A DNA stretch of 64,000 bases from Paracoccus onubensis (GTDB lineage Bacteria; Pseudomonadota; Alphaproteobacteria; Rhodobacterales; Rhodobacteraceae), in contig NZ_QZCG01000009.1 in the NCBI RefSeq assembly GCF_003591515.1, positions 1 through 64,000 on the forward strand, written 5' to 3'. The notes beneath the pieces were generated by a model. That model searched no databases. It saw only the letters and a list, made by a program, of their open reading frames with translations, and was not told where the DNA came from. Numbering within the stretch: the stretch's first letter is position 1; every line of letters starts with the position of its first letter. Below, piece after piece: positions 34,718-44,476 of this stretch. The position numbers were made by a program, and so were the translations under genes.

Positions 34718-35200
34718 ATGAGCGACGCAATGATCGGTTACGATACAGAGTTCCGCATCAAACCCACGCCGGCTGCGGCCGAATTCACACCGCTGGCCGA
34801 GGTTTACAGCGTGACGCCACCTGAGGCGTCGATCGACCAGGTCGAGGTGACAAGCTTCAAATCACCCGGTCGCAAGCGCGAATACATTCCCGCGCTCGGC
34901 GACAACGGCACGGCATCCTGCGAGATGAACTTCGTTCCGGGATCAGCCACCGATCTGCTGATCGAGGCCCTGATCACCTCAGGCAGCGTGGTCGGTGCGG
35001 AAATCGAATACCCCAACGCCACGGTTGTGGCGTTCAACTGCTCGGTCTCAGGCTATTCGAAAGGTGTCCCCGTCGATGATCGCATGACCGCCACCGTTGA
35101 ATTCCAGGTTACCGGCGCGGTGACGATCACTCCGGGTCCGGAGGTCGCCAAGGCGGCGGGCTCGGTAACCGAACCTGTGACGACCGGCGAGGAGGGATGA
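34718..35200 (+). CDS. Major tail tube protein
   Basis: 160 residues from ATG 34718 with GGAGGG five bases upstream. EFRIKPTPAAAEFTPLAEV, VTSFKSPGRKREYIPALGDN and GTASCEMNFVPGS match tail-tube proteins of long-tailed phages (lambda gpV-like). A linker at the end (GPEVAKAAGSVTEPV) may carry a surface appendage. Confidence 0.87.
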   Translation: MSDAMIGYDTEFRIKPTPAAAEFTPLAEVYSVTPPEASIDQVEVTSFKSPGRKREYIPALGDNGTASCEMNFVPGSATDLLIEALITSGSVVGAEIEYPNATVVAFNCSVSGYSKGVPVDDRMTATVEFQVTGAVTITPGPEVAKAAGSVTEPVTTGEEG

Positions 35201-35202
35201 TC

Positions 35203-35550
35203 ATGGCGAATGGTTTCAAAGGCGAGATACGGCTGACTTATGAGGGGCAGTCCTTCACTATGGTTCTCGATTTCAACGCATTGTGCGATTTCGAGAGCGA
35301 GACCGGTAAGAACGCTCTGACCGAACTTGAGGGAATGGAGGCCGGAAATCTGTCGGCTTCGGATACCCGCGCCCTGATGTGGGCCGGGCTGCGCCAGTGT
35401 CACCCTGACATGACACTGCAACTGGCAGGCAGTATTCTGAGCGAGAATGCCGATGCGATCCAGCGCGCAACTGCCGTCATTGCGGCGGAGGCCGAGAAAC
35501 CGGAGACGAAACCGGGAAACCGGATGCGCCCGACCAAGGCTCGGGCGTAA
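35203..35550 (+). CDS. Tail assembly chaperone, short form (gpG-like)
   Basis: 115 residues from ATG 35203 (GGAGGG seven bases upstream). GEIRLTYEGQSFTMVLDFNALCDFE and TRALMWAGLRQCHPDMTLQLAG match the gene-transfer-agent/tail chaperone family. Near its end is a lambda-like slippery heptamer (35514-35520), through which a longer form is made. Confidence 0.85.
   Translation: MANGFKGEIRLTYEGQSFTMVLDFNALCDFESETGKNALTELEGMEAGNLSASDTRALMWAGLRQCHPDMTLQLAGSILSENADAIQRATAVIAAEAEKPETKPGNRMRPTKARA
35514..35520 (+). promoter_or_regulatory. Programmed -1 frameshift site GGGAAAC
   Basis: In the chaperone frame the bases read ccG GGA AAC, a correct X XXY YYZ heptamer close to lambda's GGGAAAG. After slipping back one base the frame stays open from 35520 to the stop at 35843. 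This is the gpG/gpGT arrangement of long-tailed phages. Confidence 0.85.
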
Positions 35551-35843
35551 CAATCCTCGGTCTGCTGGAAAATTATATTGCGGCAGGGTTCAACCCCGAC
35601 GCCTTCTGGCAGCTGACACCGCGCCTCTATCAGATCCATATGCGGGGCGCCCACAAGCGGCTCGATCGCGAAGCGAAAGAAATGGCCTGGGCTGCCTGGC
35701 TCACTGCGGTACTGACGCGCGCCCAAAAGATACCCCGGCTTAATCAATTCATCCCGGCGGAGAAGAAAGCCGCGTCCAAAGCCACGACCTGGCAGGCACA
35801 GCTTGCAGCGTGGAAGGACTATGCAGAGAGGAAGAAGAAGTAA
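35520..35843 (+). CDS. Frameshift extension of the tail chaperone (gpT-like part)
   Basis: 107 residues added after the -1 shift: PDAPDQGSGVTILGLLENY, FNPDAFWQLTPRLYQIHMRG, AKEMAWAAWLTAVLTRAQK and a basic C-terminus. The region has no ribosome site of its own before the ATG at 35640, so it is translated only as the fusion (about 213 residues in all). The extension should bind the tape measure protein. Confidence 0.8.
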   Translation, partial: PDAPDQGSGVTILGLLENYIAAGFNPDAFWQLTPRLYQIHMRGAHKRLDREAKEMAWAAWLTAVLTRAQKIPRLNQFIPAEKKAASKATTWQAQLAAWKDYAERKKK

Positions 35844-37996
35844 TGGCATCTTCTGTCATCGGTGCGTTGCGGGTCAATCTCGGCCTTAACGATGCCCAGT
35901 TCCAGCGTGGGATGGGCTCGGCCAATAGTCGGTTGTCGCGCTTCGCGGCGATGGCGGGGAAGATCGCGGCAGGGTTGGCTGCATCATTCGGCAGCGCCGC
36001 TGTGGCCATGGGGGCATCAGCGATGAATGCCGCTGCGGAAGTCGAGCGGCTGTCGCAGGTGGCAGGAACCACGCCTGCGCAATTTCAAGGTTGGGTGGCA
36101 GGCGCAAAAACCGTCGGCATCGAGCAGGAGAAACTGGCAGACATCCTGAAGGATGTGAATGATCGGGTCGGCGATTTCGTCCAGACCGGTGGCGGCCCGA
36201 TGGCGGATTTCTTCGAGAAGATCGCCCCGAAGGTCGGCGTCACCGCCGATATGTTCCGGGACCTGTCCGGTGCGGATGCCTTGCAGCTCTACGTGTCCAG
36301 CCTGCAAAAGGCCAATGTGAACCAGCAGGATTTCACCTTCTATATGGAGGCGATGGCATCCGACAGCACCCTGCTGATCCCGTTGTTGAAAAACGGCGGC
36401 AAGGCAATGGCCGAATATGCCGATCGCGCCGAGAAGATGGGTGCGATCATGAGCAACGAGATGATCGGCAAGCTGAACGAAGGCAAGATCGCTGTTTCGG
36501 AAATGCGCATGGCAGTTGACGGGATGAGGAACACCATCGGTGCGCAGGCCGTTCCAGCGATCAGGGCCATGGCGGCGGCTGTCGCCGGAGCGGCGATGTT
36601 CTTTCACCAGCATGCCGACACGATCGCAGATGTCATGCGCACTATTGCCGGGACTGCCGCCGTGGTCGCGGCCATGTTCGCCACGCGCTATGCGGTTGCA
36701 CTGGGCGTCACAGCGGTCAAATCCATGATTTCTGCCTGGCAGTCCATGGTTGCCCTGAACATGGCACTGGGCGCGCAGTCACTTGCGGCTGCCCGTGCCG
36801 GCGCGGCGGTGAAGTTGCTGAGCGTTGCGTTACGTGGACTGCGCACGGCCCTTATCTCGACCGGGATCGGGGCGGCCGTGGTTGCAGCCGGTTACCTGGT
36901 CGGAAAGTTCGTCGAGCTGGTCGGTGCCGCTGGCGGATTCGGCAATGCCATGACCCTTCTGGGTGAAGTCGCCGGCCTCGTCTGGCAAGGCATCCAGGAC
37001 AGCGCGCAAGCCATTCCACCGGCGCTCTCGGCTGTCTGGTTGAAGGTGAAATCCGAATTCCAACGTTTCATTTCCGACCTGTCCTATGCCTGGGCGGATT
37101 TCCTGACGTTCTTCAAGGTTGGTCTTGAGGCGATCGGTGCCGTTGAAACCGCCAATGCACTCGCAACCGGACCGATTGCGTCCGCGACGAAAGCCGGAAA
37201 CGACGCATTGGATGCCTCCGCTACAGCTGCGGGCAATGCTGCAGCAAAACTGGCCGAGGCCGGAGCTGTCGTCAAAGATGCATTCGGACCTGCAATCGCG
37301 AAGCTCGGCGAGTTGAACAAGGTTGCCGAGGGGACAGCAGCAGCTGCCGGGGCAGCGCAGACCTATAGTGGCGCATTAAACGGTGCTGCAGATGCGGCGG
37401 GCGGCGCTGGCCGGTCTTCAGGCAATGCCGCCTCCGGTGTCAACAAGCTTGGCAAATCACTTGATGACGCATCGAAGAATGCCGAAACGCTCGGTAAGAG
37501 ATTCGGCGATACCGCTGCGGACATCATCACCAAGTCCAGAAACATCGGCGATGTTCTGAAGCAACTCGGCCGGGATCTGCTCGCTTCCGGGATCGGAAGC
37601 CTGTTCACGAATTTCCTTGGCGGCGATGGTCTGACCCGAGCGCTACGCGGTGCCGGGTTGAATCCCACGGGCGGAATTCTCTCCGGCCTGATCCCGGGCT
37701 TTGCCAATGGCGTGAGAAATTTCAGCGGCGGGCTGGCGGAAATAAATGAGCGCGGCGGTGAAATCGTCGATCTTCCGAGCGGAACCCGGGTCATTCCTCA
37801 TGACGTATCGATGCGGATGGCGGAGAAAGCGGCGCAGGATAGCCTGAATGTCGCGATCACCATGGATCCTTCGACGGGCGCGCTTGGCGCCATCGTCAGA
37901 AACGAGGCGGGAAAGATTGTCGCTGAGGCCGCGCCTTCAATTCTGGCCCAGGTGCCCGAGGTTATGAACAACCACGACAAGCGGTGGCGGCCATAA
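35843..37996 (+). CDS. Tape measure protein
   Basis: 717 residues from ATG 35843 (TAATG overlap with the chaperone). SSVIGALRVNLGLNDAQFQR at the start, long helical coils, hydrophobic segments (IRAMAAAVAGAAMFF, ALISTGIGAAVVAAGYLVGK) and GFANGVRNFSGGLAEINERG ... EIVDLPSGTRVIP near the end are typical. By the usual length rule of about 0.15 nm per residue the tail would be near 110 nm. Confidence 0.93.
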   Translation: MASSVIGALRVNLGLNDAQFQRGMGSANSRLSRFAAMAGKIAAGLAASFGSAAVAMGASAMNAAAEVERLSQVAGTTPAQFQGWVAGAKTVGIEQEKLADILKDVNDRVGDFVQTGGGPMADFFEKIAPKVGVTADMFRDLSGADALQLYVSSLQKANVNQQDFTFYMEAMASDSTLLIPLLKNGGKAMAEYADRAEKMGAIMSNEMIGKLNEGKIAVSEMRMAVDGMRNTIGAQAVPAIRAMAAAVAGAAMFFHQHADTIADVMRTIAGTAAVVAAMFATRYAVALGVTAVKSMISAWQSMVALNMALGAQSLAAARAGAAVKLLSVALRGLRTALISTGIGAAVVAAGYLVGKFVELVGAAGGFGNAMTLLGEVAGLVWQGIQDSAQAIPPALSAVWLKVKSEFQRFISDLSYAWADFLTFFKVGLEAIGAVETANALATGPIASATKAGNDALDASATAAGNAAAKLAEAGAVVKDAFGPAIAKLGELNKVAEGTAAAAGAAQTYSGALNGAADAAGGAGRSSGNAASGVNKLGKSLDDASKNAETLGKRFGDTAADIITKSRNIGDVLKQLGRDLLASGIGSLFTNFLGGDGLTRALRGAGLNPTGGILSGLIPGFANGVRNFSGGLAEINERGGEIVDLPSGTRVIPHDVSMRMAEKAAQDSLNVAITMDPSTGALGAIVRNEAGKIVAEAAPSILAQVPEVMNNHDKRWRP

Positions 37997-38667
37997 TGCA
38001 GGTTACCTTCCCTCATCAGCAACTCTTCAAAGAGGTGCAGTTTTATCCCGTGGGCATGTCTCTCGATCCGCAACGCTCCATCAGTGGCGCAGAAACCATT
38101 GTGCCGACAATGCGCGGCCGTTGGATTGCGGCAGCGACATTTCAGCTTATCGGCGAGGCGGACTCGCTGGAATGGCGCGCATTTCTCGCCCAGATGGAAG
38201 GCCGGGTCGGAACAACGCTGGTTCCGGCGCTTTCAATGTTCCGCCCGAAAGACCGTGATGGTCATGATCTGGGTTTCGGTGACGCAGCCGGCATTGCCCA
38301 TGCGCAGAGCTGGGAACATTTCGGCTTCGAGAACGGGAATGTTGAGCGAATGACTGTGGCCGCGAACGCGCCGCTGCGAGCCATGCAGATCGATGTCACC
38401 CTTGGCAATACGACCGGCATTCGCCCAGGGCAGGATTTCAGCATCGGGGAACGTCTCTACCGGGTACAGGCACATTGGCAGCCCGACGCGAATACCCATC
38501 GCCTCATGATTACGCCGGCGCTGCGTGAGGCCGTCACGGCAGGCGCACGGGTTGAGATCGAGAAGCCGGTCTGCCGGATGCGGTTCGTTTCCGAAACGGA
38601 AGGTCAGTTCCCGGAAAGCAAAGAGATCGGAGCCATCGTCACATGTAATTTCGAGGAAGCGATCTGA
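37996..38667 (+). CDS. Tail tip protein (distal tail region)
   Basis: 223 residues, TAATG overlap with the tape measure gene. MQVTFPHQQLFKEVQFYPVG, GAETIVPTMRGRWIAAATFQ and CRMRFVSETEGQFPESKE; beta-rich. It takes the place of the distal-tail (Dit/gpM) protein. No named family is recognised with certainty. Confidence 0.72.
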   Translation: MQVTFPHQQLFKEVQFYPVGMSLDPQRSISGAETIVPTMRGRWIAAATFQLIGEADSLEWRAFLAQMEGRVGTTLVPALSMFRPKDRDGHDLGFGDAAGIAHAQSWEHFGFENGNVERMTVAANAPLRAMQIDVTLGNTTGIRPGQDFSIGERLYRVQAHWQPDANTHRLMITPALREAVTAGARVEIEKPVCRMRFVSETEGQFPESKEIGAIVTCNFEEAI

Positions 38668-39272
38668 TGGCCGCGCGTGACGATCTTCTTGCCATCCCGG
38701 ATGAATTCCTGCGCAGTGGTCGGGTCGGCCAGGCTGCCCTTGTCTTCATGGATTTCCTCGATGCACCGAAGCGTTGGTGGTCTGGCTATGGCGATCTCCC
38801 GGCGGGCGGGTTTATCTGGCAAGGCCTTGGTGATCTGATCAGTATCAGTCCGATCAGGACGTCATATTCTATTTCGGCAGAGCAGGTGACATTCGAGCTC
38901 GCCGCGACACCTGAAATTCTGGCTCTGGCCCTTGCGGCCAAATCCCGCGTTCGGGATCGCGCAGTGACCGTTTATGACCAGCTCTTCGCGATGGAAGATG
39001 TTTCGATTGATTCCTCGGAGATTCAGCGTGGTCAGCCAATCGGTTCGCCATTTTCGATGTTCAGTGGCACGATGCAACGCATGCCATGGTCTGCGAACGG
39101 CCCCAGTGAACGGACAATCCGCCTTGAAGCCGAAGGATTGTTCTTCCGCCGCAACGCGGCGCCACGCGGTCGTTGGAGCGATGCCGATCAGAAATCCCGC
39201 TACCCGGGTGACAGGGGGCTGGAGCGCTTGCCGATCTACGCGAATGATTACGAGACCCGATGGCGAGGATAA
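38667..39272 (+). CDS. Tail tip protein, gpL-like position
   Basis: 201 residues, TGATG overlap. QAALVFMDFLDAPKRWWSGY, AGGFIWQGLGDLISISPIRT, and the C-terminal RYPGDRGLERLPIYANDYE resemble minor tail proteins between Dit and the acetyltransferase-like gene in related phages. Confidence 0.7.
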   Translation: MAARDDLLAIPDEFLRSGRVGQAALVFMDFLDAPKRWWSGYGDLPAGGFIWQGLGDLISISPIRTSYSISAEQVTFELAATPEILALALAAKSRVRDRAVTVYDQLFAMEDVSIDSSEIQRGQPIGSPFSMFSGTMQRMPWSANGPSERTIRLEAEGLFFRRNAAPRGRWSDADQKSRYPGDRGLERLPIYANDYETRWRG

Positions 39273-39655
39273 GGCCGGCAGGCGCCACCGATATATTGCG
39301 CGTGGTGGATATGATTGAGGCGTTGACCGTCGCCGTGAACGGTCCTGTGGCCGTCAACCGGGCGCATACCGCCAAGACTGTCGCAGCACTCATCAGCAGC
39401 CCTGATGGTGCTGTCTGGGTATCGGAGGGCGGATTTATCGCGGGTGTCATCCGTTGCACGGTCATCAGCCCGGAGCCAATCGCAACGGAACTCGGCTGGT
39501 ATGCGTCCGATGGTTCGGGCCTCCGCCTGCTGAAAGCCTTCGAAAAATGGGCGACGGATAAGGGTGCGCGATTGATCCAGATGTCAACCGGTGCGGAAGG
39601 GATCGACTTGTCACGGCTCGGCTATCGCCTGGCGGAAAGAGCCTGGGTAAAATAA
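39260..39655 (+). CDS. GNAT-like protein of the tail module
   Basis: 131 residues. The start MARIRPAGATDILRVVDMIE, the strands AVWVSEGGFIAGVIRCTVI and the end GYRLAERAWVK follow the GNAT acetyltransferase fold. The P-loop (Q/RxxGxG/A) is poorly formed, so it may be structural. GNAT-like genes in this position are common in alphaproteobacterial siphoviruses. Confidence 0.68.
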   Translation: MARIRPAGATDILRVVDMIEALTVAVNGPVAVNRAHTAKTVAALISSPDGAVWVSEGGFIAGVIRCTVISPEPIATELGWYASDGSGLRLLKAFEKWATDKGARLIQMSTGAEGIDLSRLGYRLAERAWVK

Positions 39656-41676
39656 TGGCGGTATTCACGCTGATCACTGCATTCGTCCTTCCCGGCGCGG
39701 GCGCGTTCTCGCTCTTCGGCCTGTCGCCTGCGGTGACCAGTGCGATCTTCACCATCGGGCGCGGCGCGCTCTGGTCATTAGCTGGAGCCGCCCTGAACAG
39801 CCCGAGCATTCCGCGCCAACAGGTGCAGGCCACGATCAGCCAGACCGATGCCGCACGTTTACGGGCTTATGGCCGCAATCTTCTCGGCGGGCAGCGCGCG
39901 TTCTTCGAGGCCAATAACGGGCAGTTGCACCAGATCGTCGTTGCGCATCATGGCCGGGTCAATGACCTGATCGGCTTCTGGGTCGATGGTGAGCCGGTGA
40001 CGCTGGATACCGAAGATAAGGTGAACCGCTATACCGAGCTGTTCTTCCGGAACGGAAGCGGTTCTGGTGGCGATTATCAACGGGTGATCGACACCTTCCC
40101 CACACTCTGGACGGATGATCATCGCTTGCAGGGTCAGGCAACATTCTATGCTGTGTTCGGCGATCCTGCTGACGAGGATTTTCAGGAATTCTTCCCGAAG
40201 GGACCGCATACCAATGTTCAGGTTGAGATTAAGGGATCACTGGTCCCGAGCCTCGCCGGCCCGCTGACCTATTCCGAAAATGCCGGCCTCTGCATTCGCG
40301 ATCTTCTGACCCACCCGGATGGCTGGAATATTCTTCCCGCGCGGTTATCCTCGGCCAGCTGGTCGGCATTCGTGAATCTATGCGATCAGGCCGTTCCCCT
40401 GGCGGCGGGCGGCAATGAGCCACGGTATCGGCTCTCCGGCTATTACAGCCTTGACGATCCGCTGAAGGATGTCACAGCCCGGATGCTCGCGACATGCGAC
40501 GGGCAAATATACGAGACGGCAGAAGGCGAGATCGGTATCCTCGGCGGCGCATGGTCGGAACCAGATGTCACCATCACCGCCGAAGACATCCTGTCGGTCG
40601 AGATGCAGGACGGCTTTGATCCATTTACCGATTACAACACATTGGGTGGATCCTTCGTCAGCCCGGATCATGCATATCAACCAACACCAGTAAACGACAT
40701 CGAGGATCTGGTTGCGCTGCTCACCCAGGAGCGGCGAGCAGATCAGCTGGATCTGGAAATGTGTCCATCAGGGTCACAGCTGCAACGCCTGATGGCAATC
40801 AAGTTCGCCAAGGACCGCCGTGACCAGGTCGGAAAAATTCGGACGAACCTGGTTGGCCTGAAGGCCCGCTTCCCGAAAGGTGACGGAATCCACACCATCC
40901 GCGTGCAGGCCCCGGAATTCGATCTCGATGCAGTCTTCGAGGTCACCTCGCACAGCTTCTCGATCCCGGACAGCTTCTGCGAAATCGGCATCGCCAGCAT
41001 CGAGAATCCCTATCCCTGGACCACGGCAATGGAGAGGCCCATCCCTCCGAGTGTGAGCGAGATGAGCAAGCCGATCCACACGCCGCCCCCGCTGGAGGGC
41101 ATCACGCTCACCCAGGAACTGACACAGCTTTCATCCGGTGTGACCGGGGTCAAGCTCGTGGCCCGCCTCAATGATCCGGGCCGGGATGATCTGGAACTGC
41201 GGGCACAGGTGGCTGAGGGAACTCCGCTACCGTCCGACAATTCCGCCGGCTGGTCGGAAATGCTTGTCGCCGGGTATCGCGCCGAAACCAGCATTCTGAA
41301 TGATGGCCAGCAATATACCGTGCGCCTTCGCTGGAAAGGTCGGGGAAGCTGGATTTCGGCCGGCACCGTCACAGTCGTCGCCAATCCGACGCCCCCTGCC
41401 CCACCTTCAGAGTTTGGGGCGATGGTCACCGGCAGTGATGTGTATCTGGACTGGATCAACCCGGCCGCCGATTTCTACCGGACGCGCATCTACCGAAACA
41501 CGGTGAATGATTTCGGAACGGCGGACCTGATCGCGGTGGTCGACGGGCTTGAAGGCCAGCCGGCCAACTATACCGATCAGGCGCTCGCGTCTGGCACGTA
41601 TCATTACTGGGCCGTGACCCTGAATCCGTCATCCGTAAGCTCAGCGCCAGCCGGTCCGGAAGCCGTCACCGTCTGA
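39655..41676 (+). CDS. Tail tip / host-specificity protein with Fn3 domains (gpJ-like)
   Basis: 673 residues, TAATG overlap. A hydrophobic N-terminus (VLPGAGAFSLFGLSPAVTSA), then a beta-rich hub (RDLLTHPDGWNILPARLSSA, SGYYSLDDPLKDVTARMLAT) and a C-terminal fibronectin type III-like part (TPPAPPSEFGAMVTGSDVYL ... ASGTYHYWAVTLN). It probably forms the tail tip that contacts the receptor. Confidence 0.85.
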   Translation: MAVFTLITAFVLPGAGAFSLFGLSPAVTSAIFTIGRGALWSLAGAALNSPSIPRQQVQATISQTDAARLRAYGRNLLGGQRAFFEANNGQLHQIVVAHHGRVNDLIGFWVDGEPVTLDTEDKVNRYTELFFRNGSGSGGDYQRVIDTFPTLWTDDHRLQGQATFYAVFGDPADEDFQEFFPKGPHTNVQVEIKGSLVPSLAGPLTYSENAGLCIRDLLTHPDGWNILPARLSSASWSAFVNLCDQAVPLAAGGNEPRYRLSGYYSLDDPLKDVTARMLATCDGQIYETAEGEIGILGGAWSEPDVTITAEDILSVEMQDGFDPFTDYNTLGGSFVSPDHAYQPTPVNDIEDLVALLTQERRADQLDLEMCPSGSQLQRLMAIKFAKDRRDQVGKIRTNLVGLKARFPKGDGIHTIRVQAPEFDLDAVFEVTSHSFSIPDSFCEIGIASIENPYPWTTAMERPIPPSVSEMSKPIHTPPPLEGITLTQELTQLSSGVTGVKLVARLNDPGRDDLELRAQVAEGTPLPSDNSAGWSEMLVAGYRAETSILNDGQQYTVRLRWKGRGSWISAGTVTVVANPTPPAPPSEFGAMVTGSDVYLDWINPAADFYRTRIYRNTVNDFGTADLIAVVDGLEGQPANYTDQALASGTYHYWAVTLNPSSVSSAPAGPEAVTV

Positions 41677-41701
41677 CATCTCGAAAAACAACCCGATAAT
41701 C

Positions 41702-41724
41702 GCCCGCCTTTGTGCGGGCTTTTT
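41702..41724 (+). terminator. Rho-independent terminator after the tip gene
   Basis: GCCCGC (41702-41707) and GCGGGC (41714-41719) form a 6-bp stem, followed by TTTTT. The fibre gene begins 14 bases later and may need read-through or its own promoter. Confidence 0.75.
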
Positions 41725-41737
41725 GCTGTGAGGCCAC

Positions 41738-44476
41738 ATGTCCGTTGCACTGATCAATGAAGTTCTGCGAGATTTTGAGCGCTATACCGGTGATGGAAAG
41801 CCGAATGCGCCCATTGGCCATCCGCTGCCGATCGGCGATCCCCGCAGCGGCATCCACAACCCGGCCAAGTTTCGCCTGCGCGAGCTGCTGATCGCCATCC
41901 TGCAGGCTATGGGCGATCCCGACGCGCTTCAGGACATCCTCAACCAGTTGGGCGGTAAGGCCGATTTGAATCTGCTCAATGCGGAAATTTCTTCCCGTCA
42001 GGACGTTGATAATCAACTGGGCGTCATTCCTTTGTCGAACATCGCCGCGGTTGTTGCACCTGATGAAAGCTCCACGAAGATTACTGCTGAAATCCCCGAG
42101 AGTTTGGCGACCAAGGGCGTTTCGATAGGCGGTGGTGCAACTGTCCGTATTTTTCTGCCGGGCACCTTATCTGGCGCTTTGAGCCTTCAAACCGTGGGTG
42201 ATGACGAACGCCCCTTGAGGACCGAGCAGAACGATCGCCAGCTGACCGCCGATGATGTCACCGCCGGATCGACCATCCTGCTCGATCGTCGTGGGGGAAA
42301 CTGGTGCATCGTTTCGGGGGCAGTTGGAACGGAACAGAGGCCGGCGCTTTCGCAGGCCGGAATTATCCATCTGATCAATCAGGCTGCCACGGTGACGGAT
42401 GGGAATACGCTGATCACTGCCGACATGGCAGGCGCTTCGCTGAGCGCGAAACTGACAGTCGGTGCAGGAACCAAGGCGCTGGTTGTCGTTCCCAATGATG
42501 CCGAGGGCGCTCTGTCGCTACAGGTCAACGGGTATACCCCCCTGCCGATCTACCTTGAGAAAAACACCGCACAGGCGACCGCAGATGATGTTGAGCTGGG
42601 GGCCGCGCTTCTTGTCCGTCAGCAGGCAGGGCGCTGGATCATTCAGTCCGGCGCGGTCGGAACAGCCACGATTGCAGGCCTGCGCAGCTCCATATCTCTG
42701 GTCGGCGCACCCGTCGACGGTTTCGAGAATGCCAACAAGGAAGGCTTTCTGACGATCGGGAACGGGCAGATTGCCAGTGCCTCGGCAAGCTGGACCTATA
42801 CCGATTTCATCCCGGTCAGAGCGGGCCAGGTTGTCGAATATGTCGGCGGCATCAACCGCGATCAGGGCGCAGCCATCGCCTATTACGACTCCAATCAGGG
42901 TTACGTTGCAGACGGCTTGGTCGCCGATCCCGCCGGGTCCGGGCCGATCCAGAGCCTATCCGCTTCCGTTACCATCCCCGCAGGAGTGTCTTATCTGCGG
43001 GCAGCGACGATCAACACCGGGACATATAGACTGACCTATATCCCCTCCGGCTCGACCTCGCCGGAGGCGTTTGCAGAAAGCGTGATTTCCACCATGGAAC
43101 ATGCTGCCGGTGTTGAAAAAATTCGCCTGCAAACGGCCCTTAACGCATTGTTGAGCGGGTCAGCATTGCCGTCGAGGCTCACGAATTTGCCCGGTATCGG
43201 TGACAGCTTTACAGTTGGCGCGAACGCTTCTCCGGCGTCTAACCGGTTCCTGAATCGCGTTGCTTCCGCACTGGGAGCGACGGTCACGAATTACGGCATT
43301 GGCGGCACGGTCCTGCAAAACAGCAATGGCTCAGGTGAGGTGCCGCTGAACAACAACGGCCGTGACCGTTTTCGCGGTCTCTTCACGGGCGGCAGCAAGA
43401 AAGACTTCGCGTTATTTGCCTATGGTTTCAATGATGCCCGCTACACCGTGGCCCCAAGTACCTTCAATGCCGCAGCTTATAAGAACGATTACCGGGAGGT
43501 TCTGGCCGGCTTGCTTTGCGACGGATACCGGCGCGATCAGATCCTTATCGTCGGGCCGCATTATATAACCGATATTGGTTTGAAAACCGGATCGGAGGGC
43601 TTCACTGGCCAGACCCGCGCAGGCTTCGAGGAATATGTGACCGCCGCGCGTGACGTGGCGGAGGAATTCGGCACCCTTTATTTCGACAGCTATGCGCACA
43701 TGCGAGATTACATGCGCGATAACGGGTCTCCCTACGACATGTCCACATTTTCAGACAATGCCGTCTGGGATATAGGGGATGGTTCAGCGACGTATGTCGG
43801 GACGCTTACAACGGTGTCCAACAATCAGGGGGGCAATATATCACCCGTTCCGGAGGGCGAGTTGTGGATTTCAGCCGATATTCGCCGTCTCGGAGGAACG
43901 ACCGGACGCGCGCGAATTCAAATCCGCTGGCTAAGCTCAGAGAACCCCGACACCGTAATTTCCACGACCAGTGGCGATTACATTACGCTTTCGGACACGT
44001 CTGTTCAAATATTCACCAATGAAGGGACATCTCCGGAAGGAGCGGAGTTCTATGACCTTATGCTCACGGTTGACGGTGCAAATACTGACGGACAGGTTCA
44101 GTTTTCGAACATAACTGTGGGTCAGGGCGTCATATCAGACGACAACATCCATCCGACCAATCTGGGGCACGAGGTAATCGCGACCGGAATTTTGCAGGAA
44201 ACGTCCGTTCTTAATCAGCGATCGGGTCCAGTGATCACAGGGTGGAGCCCCTCGGGCAGTGACATGCTTCTGTCATGGGCGCCCGTAGCAGGTCCCGTGT
44301 CGTATGAGGTGGCGATTGTGGAGTTTGACAGCCTGGTCATTCCGGTCGCCGAAGCAGTGTCAGCTACGCAGCACAGGTTTTCCGCACCGCCGACAGGACG
44401 TCATATCGGAATGGTGCGAGCTGTATTCTCAGACGGGCCCGGACCATGGTCCGTTTCGAACCCGGCGGCGATTTAG
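41738..44476 (+). CDS. Tail fibre with SGNH hydrolase domain
   Basis: 912 residues. The N-terminal 330 residues hold two similar beta modules (GGGATVRIFLPGTLSGALSL ... and KLTVGAGTKALVVVPNDAEG ...), each ending near SGAVGT. An SGNH esterase domain starts at about 480 with Ser490 (GIGDSFT), NYGIGG (518-523), GFND (Asn565) and Asp802/His805 (DDNIHP). Between the third and last blocks a separate beta domain (about 685-795) is inserted. The C-terminus is Fn3-like. Likely a deacetylase acting on host polysaccharide. Confidence 0.88.
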   Translation: MSVALINEVLRDFERYTGDGKPNAPIGHPLPIGDPRSGIHNPAKFRLRELLIAILQAMGDPDALQDILNQLGGKADLNLLNAEISSRQDVDNQLGVIPLSNIAAVVAPDESSTKITAEIPESLATKGVSIGGGATVRIFLPGTLSGALSLQTVGDDERPLRTEQNDRQLTADDVTAGSTILLDRRGGNWCIVSGAVGTEQRPALSQAGIIHLINQAATVTDGNTLITADMAGASLSAKLTVGAGTKALVVVPNDAEGALSLQVNGYTPLPIYLEKNTAQATADDVELGAALLVRQQAGRWIIQSGAVGTATIAGLRSSISLVGAPVDGFENANKEGFLTIGNGQIASASASWTYTDFIPVRAGQVVEYVGGINRDQGAAIAYYDSNQGYVADGLVADPAGSGPIQSLSASVTIPAGVSYLRAATINTGTYRLTYIPSGSTSPEAFAESVISTMEHAAGVEKIRLQTALNALLSGSALPSRLTNLPGIGDSFTVGANASPASNRFLNRVASALGATVTNYGIGGTVLQNSNGSGEVPLNNNGRDRFRGLFTGGSKKDFALFAYGFNDARYTVAPSTFNAAAYKNDYREVLAGLLCDGYRRDQILIVGPHYITDIGLKTGSEGFTGQTRAGFEEYVTAARDVAEEFGTLYFDSYAHMRDYMRDNGSPYDMSTFSDNAVWDIGDGSATYVGTLTTVSNNQGGNISPVPEGELWISADIRRLGGTTGRARIQIRWLSSENPDTVISTTSGDYITLSDTSVQIFTNEGTSPEGAEFYDLMLTVDGANTDGQVQFSNITVGQGVISDDNIHPTNLGHEVIATGILQETSVLNQRSGPVITGWSPSGSDMLLSWAPVAGPVSYEVAIVEFDSLVIPVAEAVSATQHRFSAPPTGRHIGMVRAVFSDGPGPWSVSNPAAI

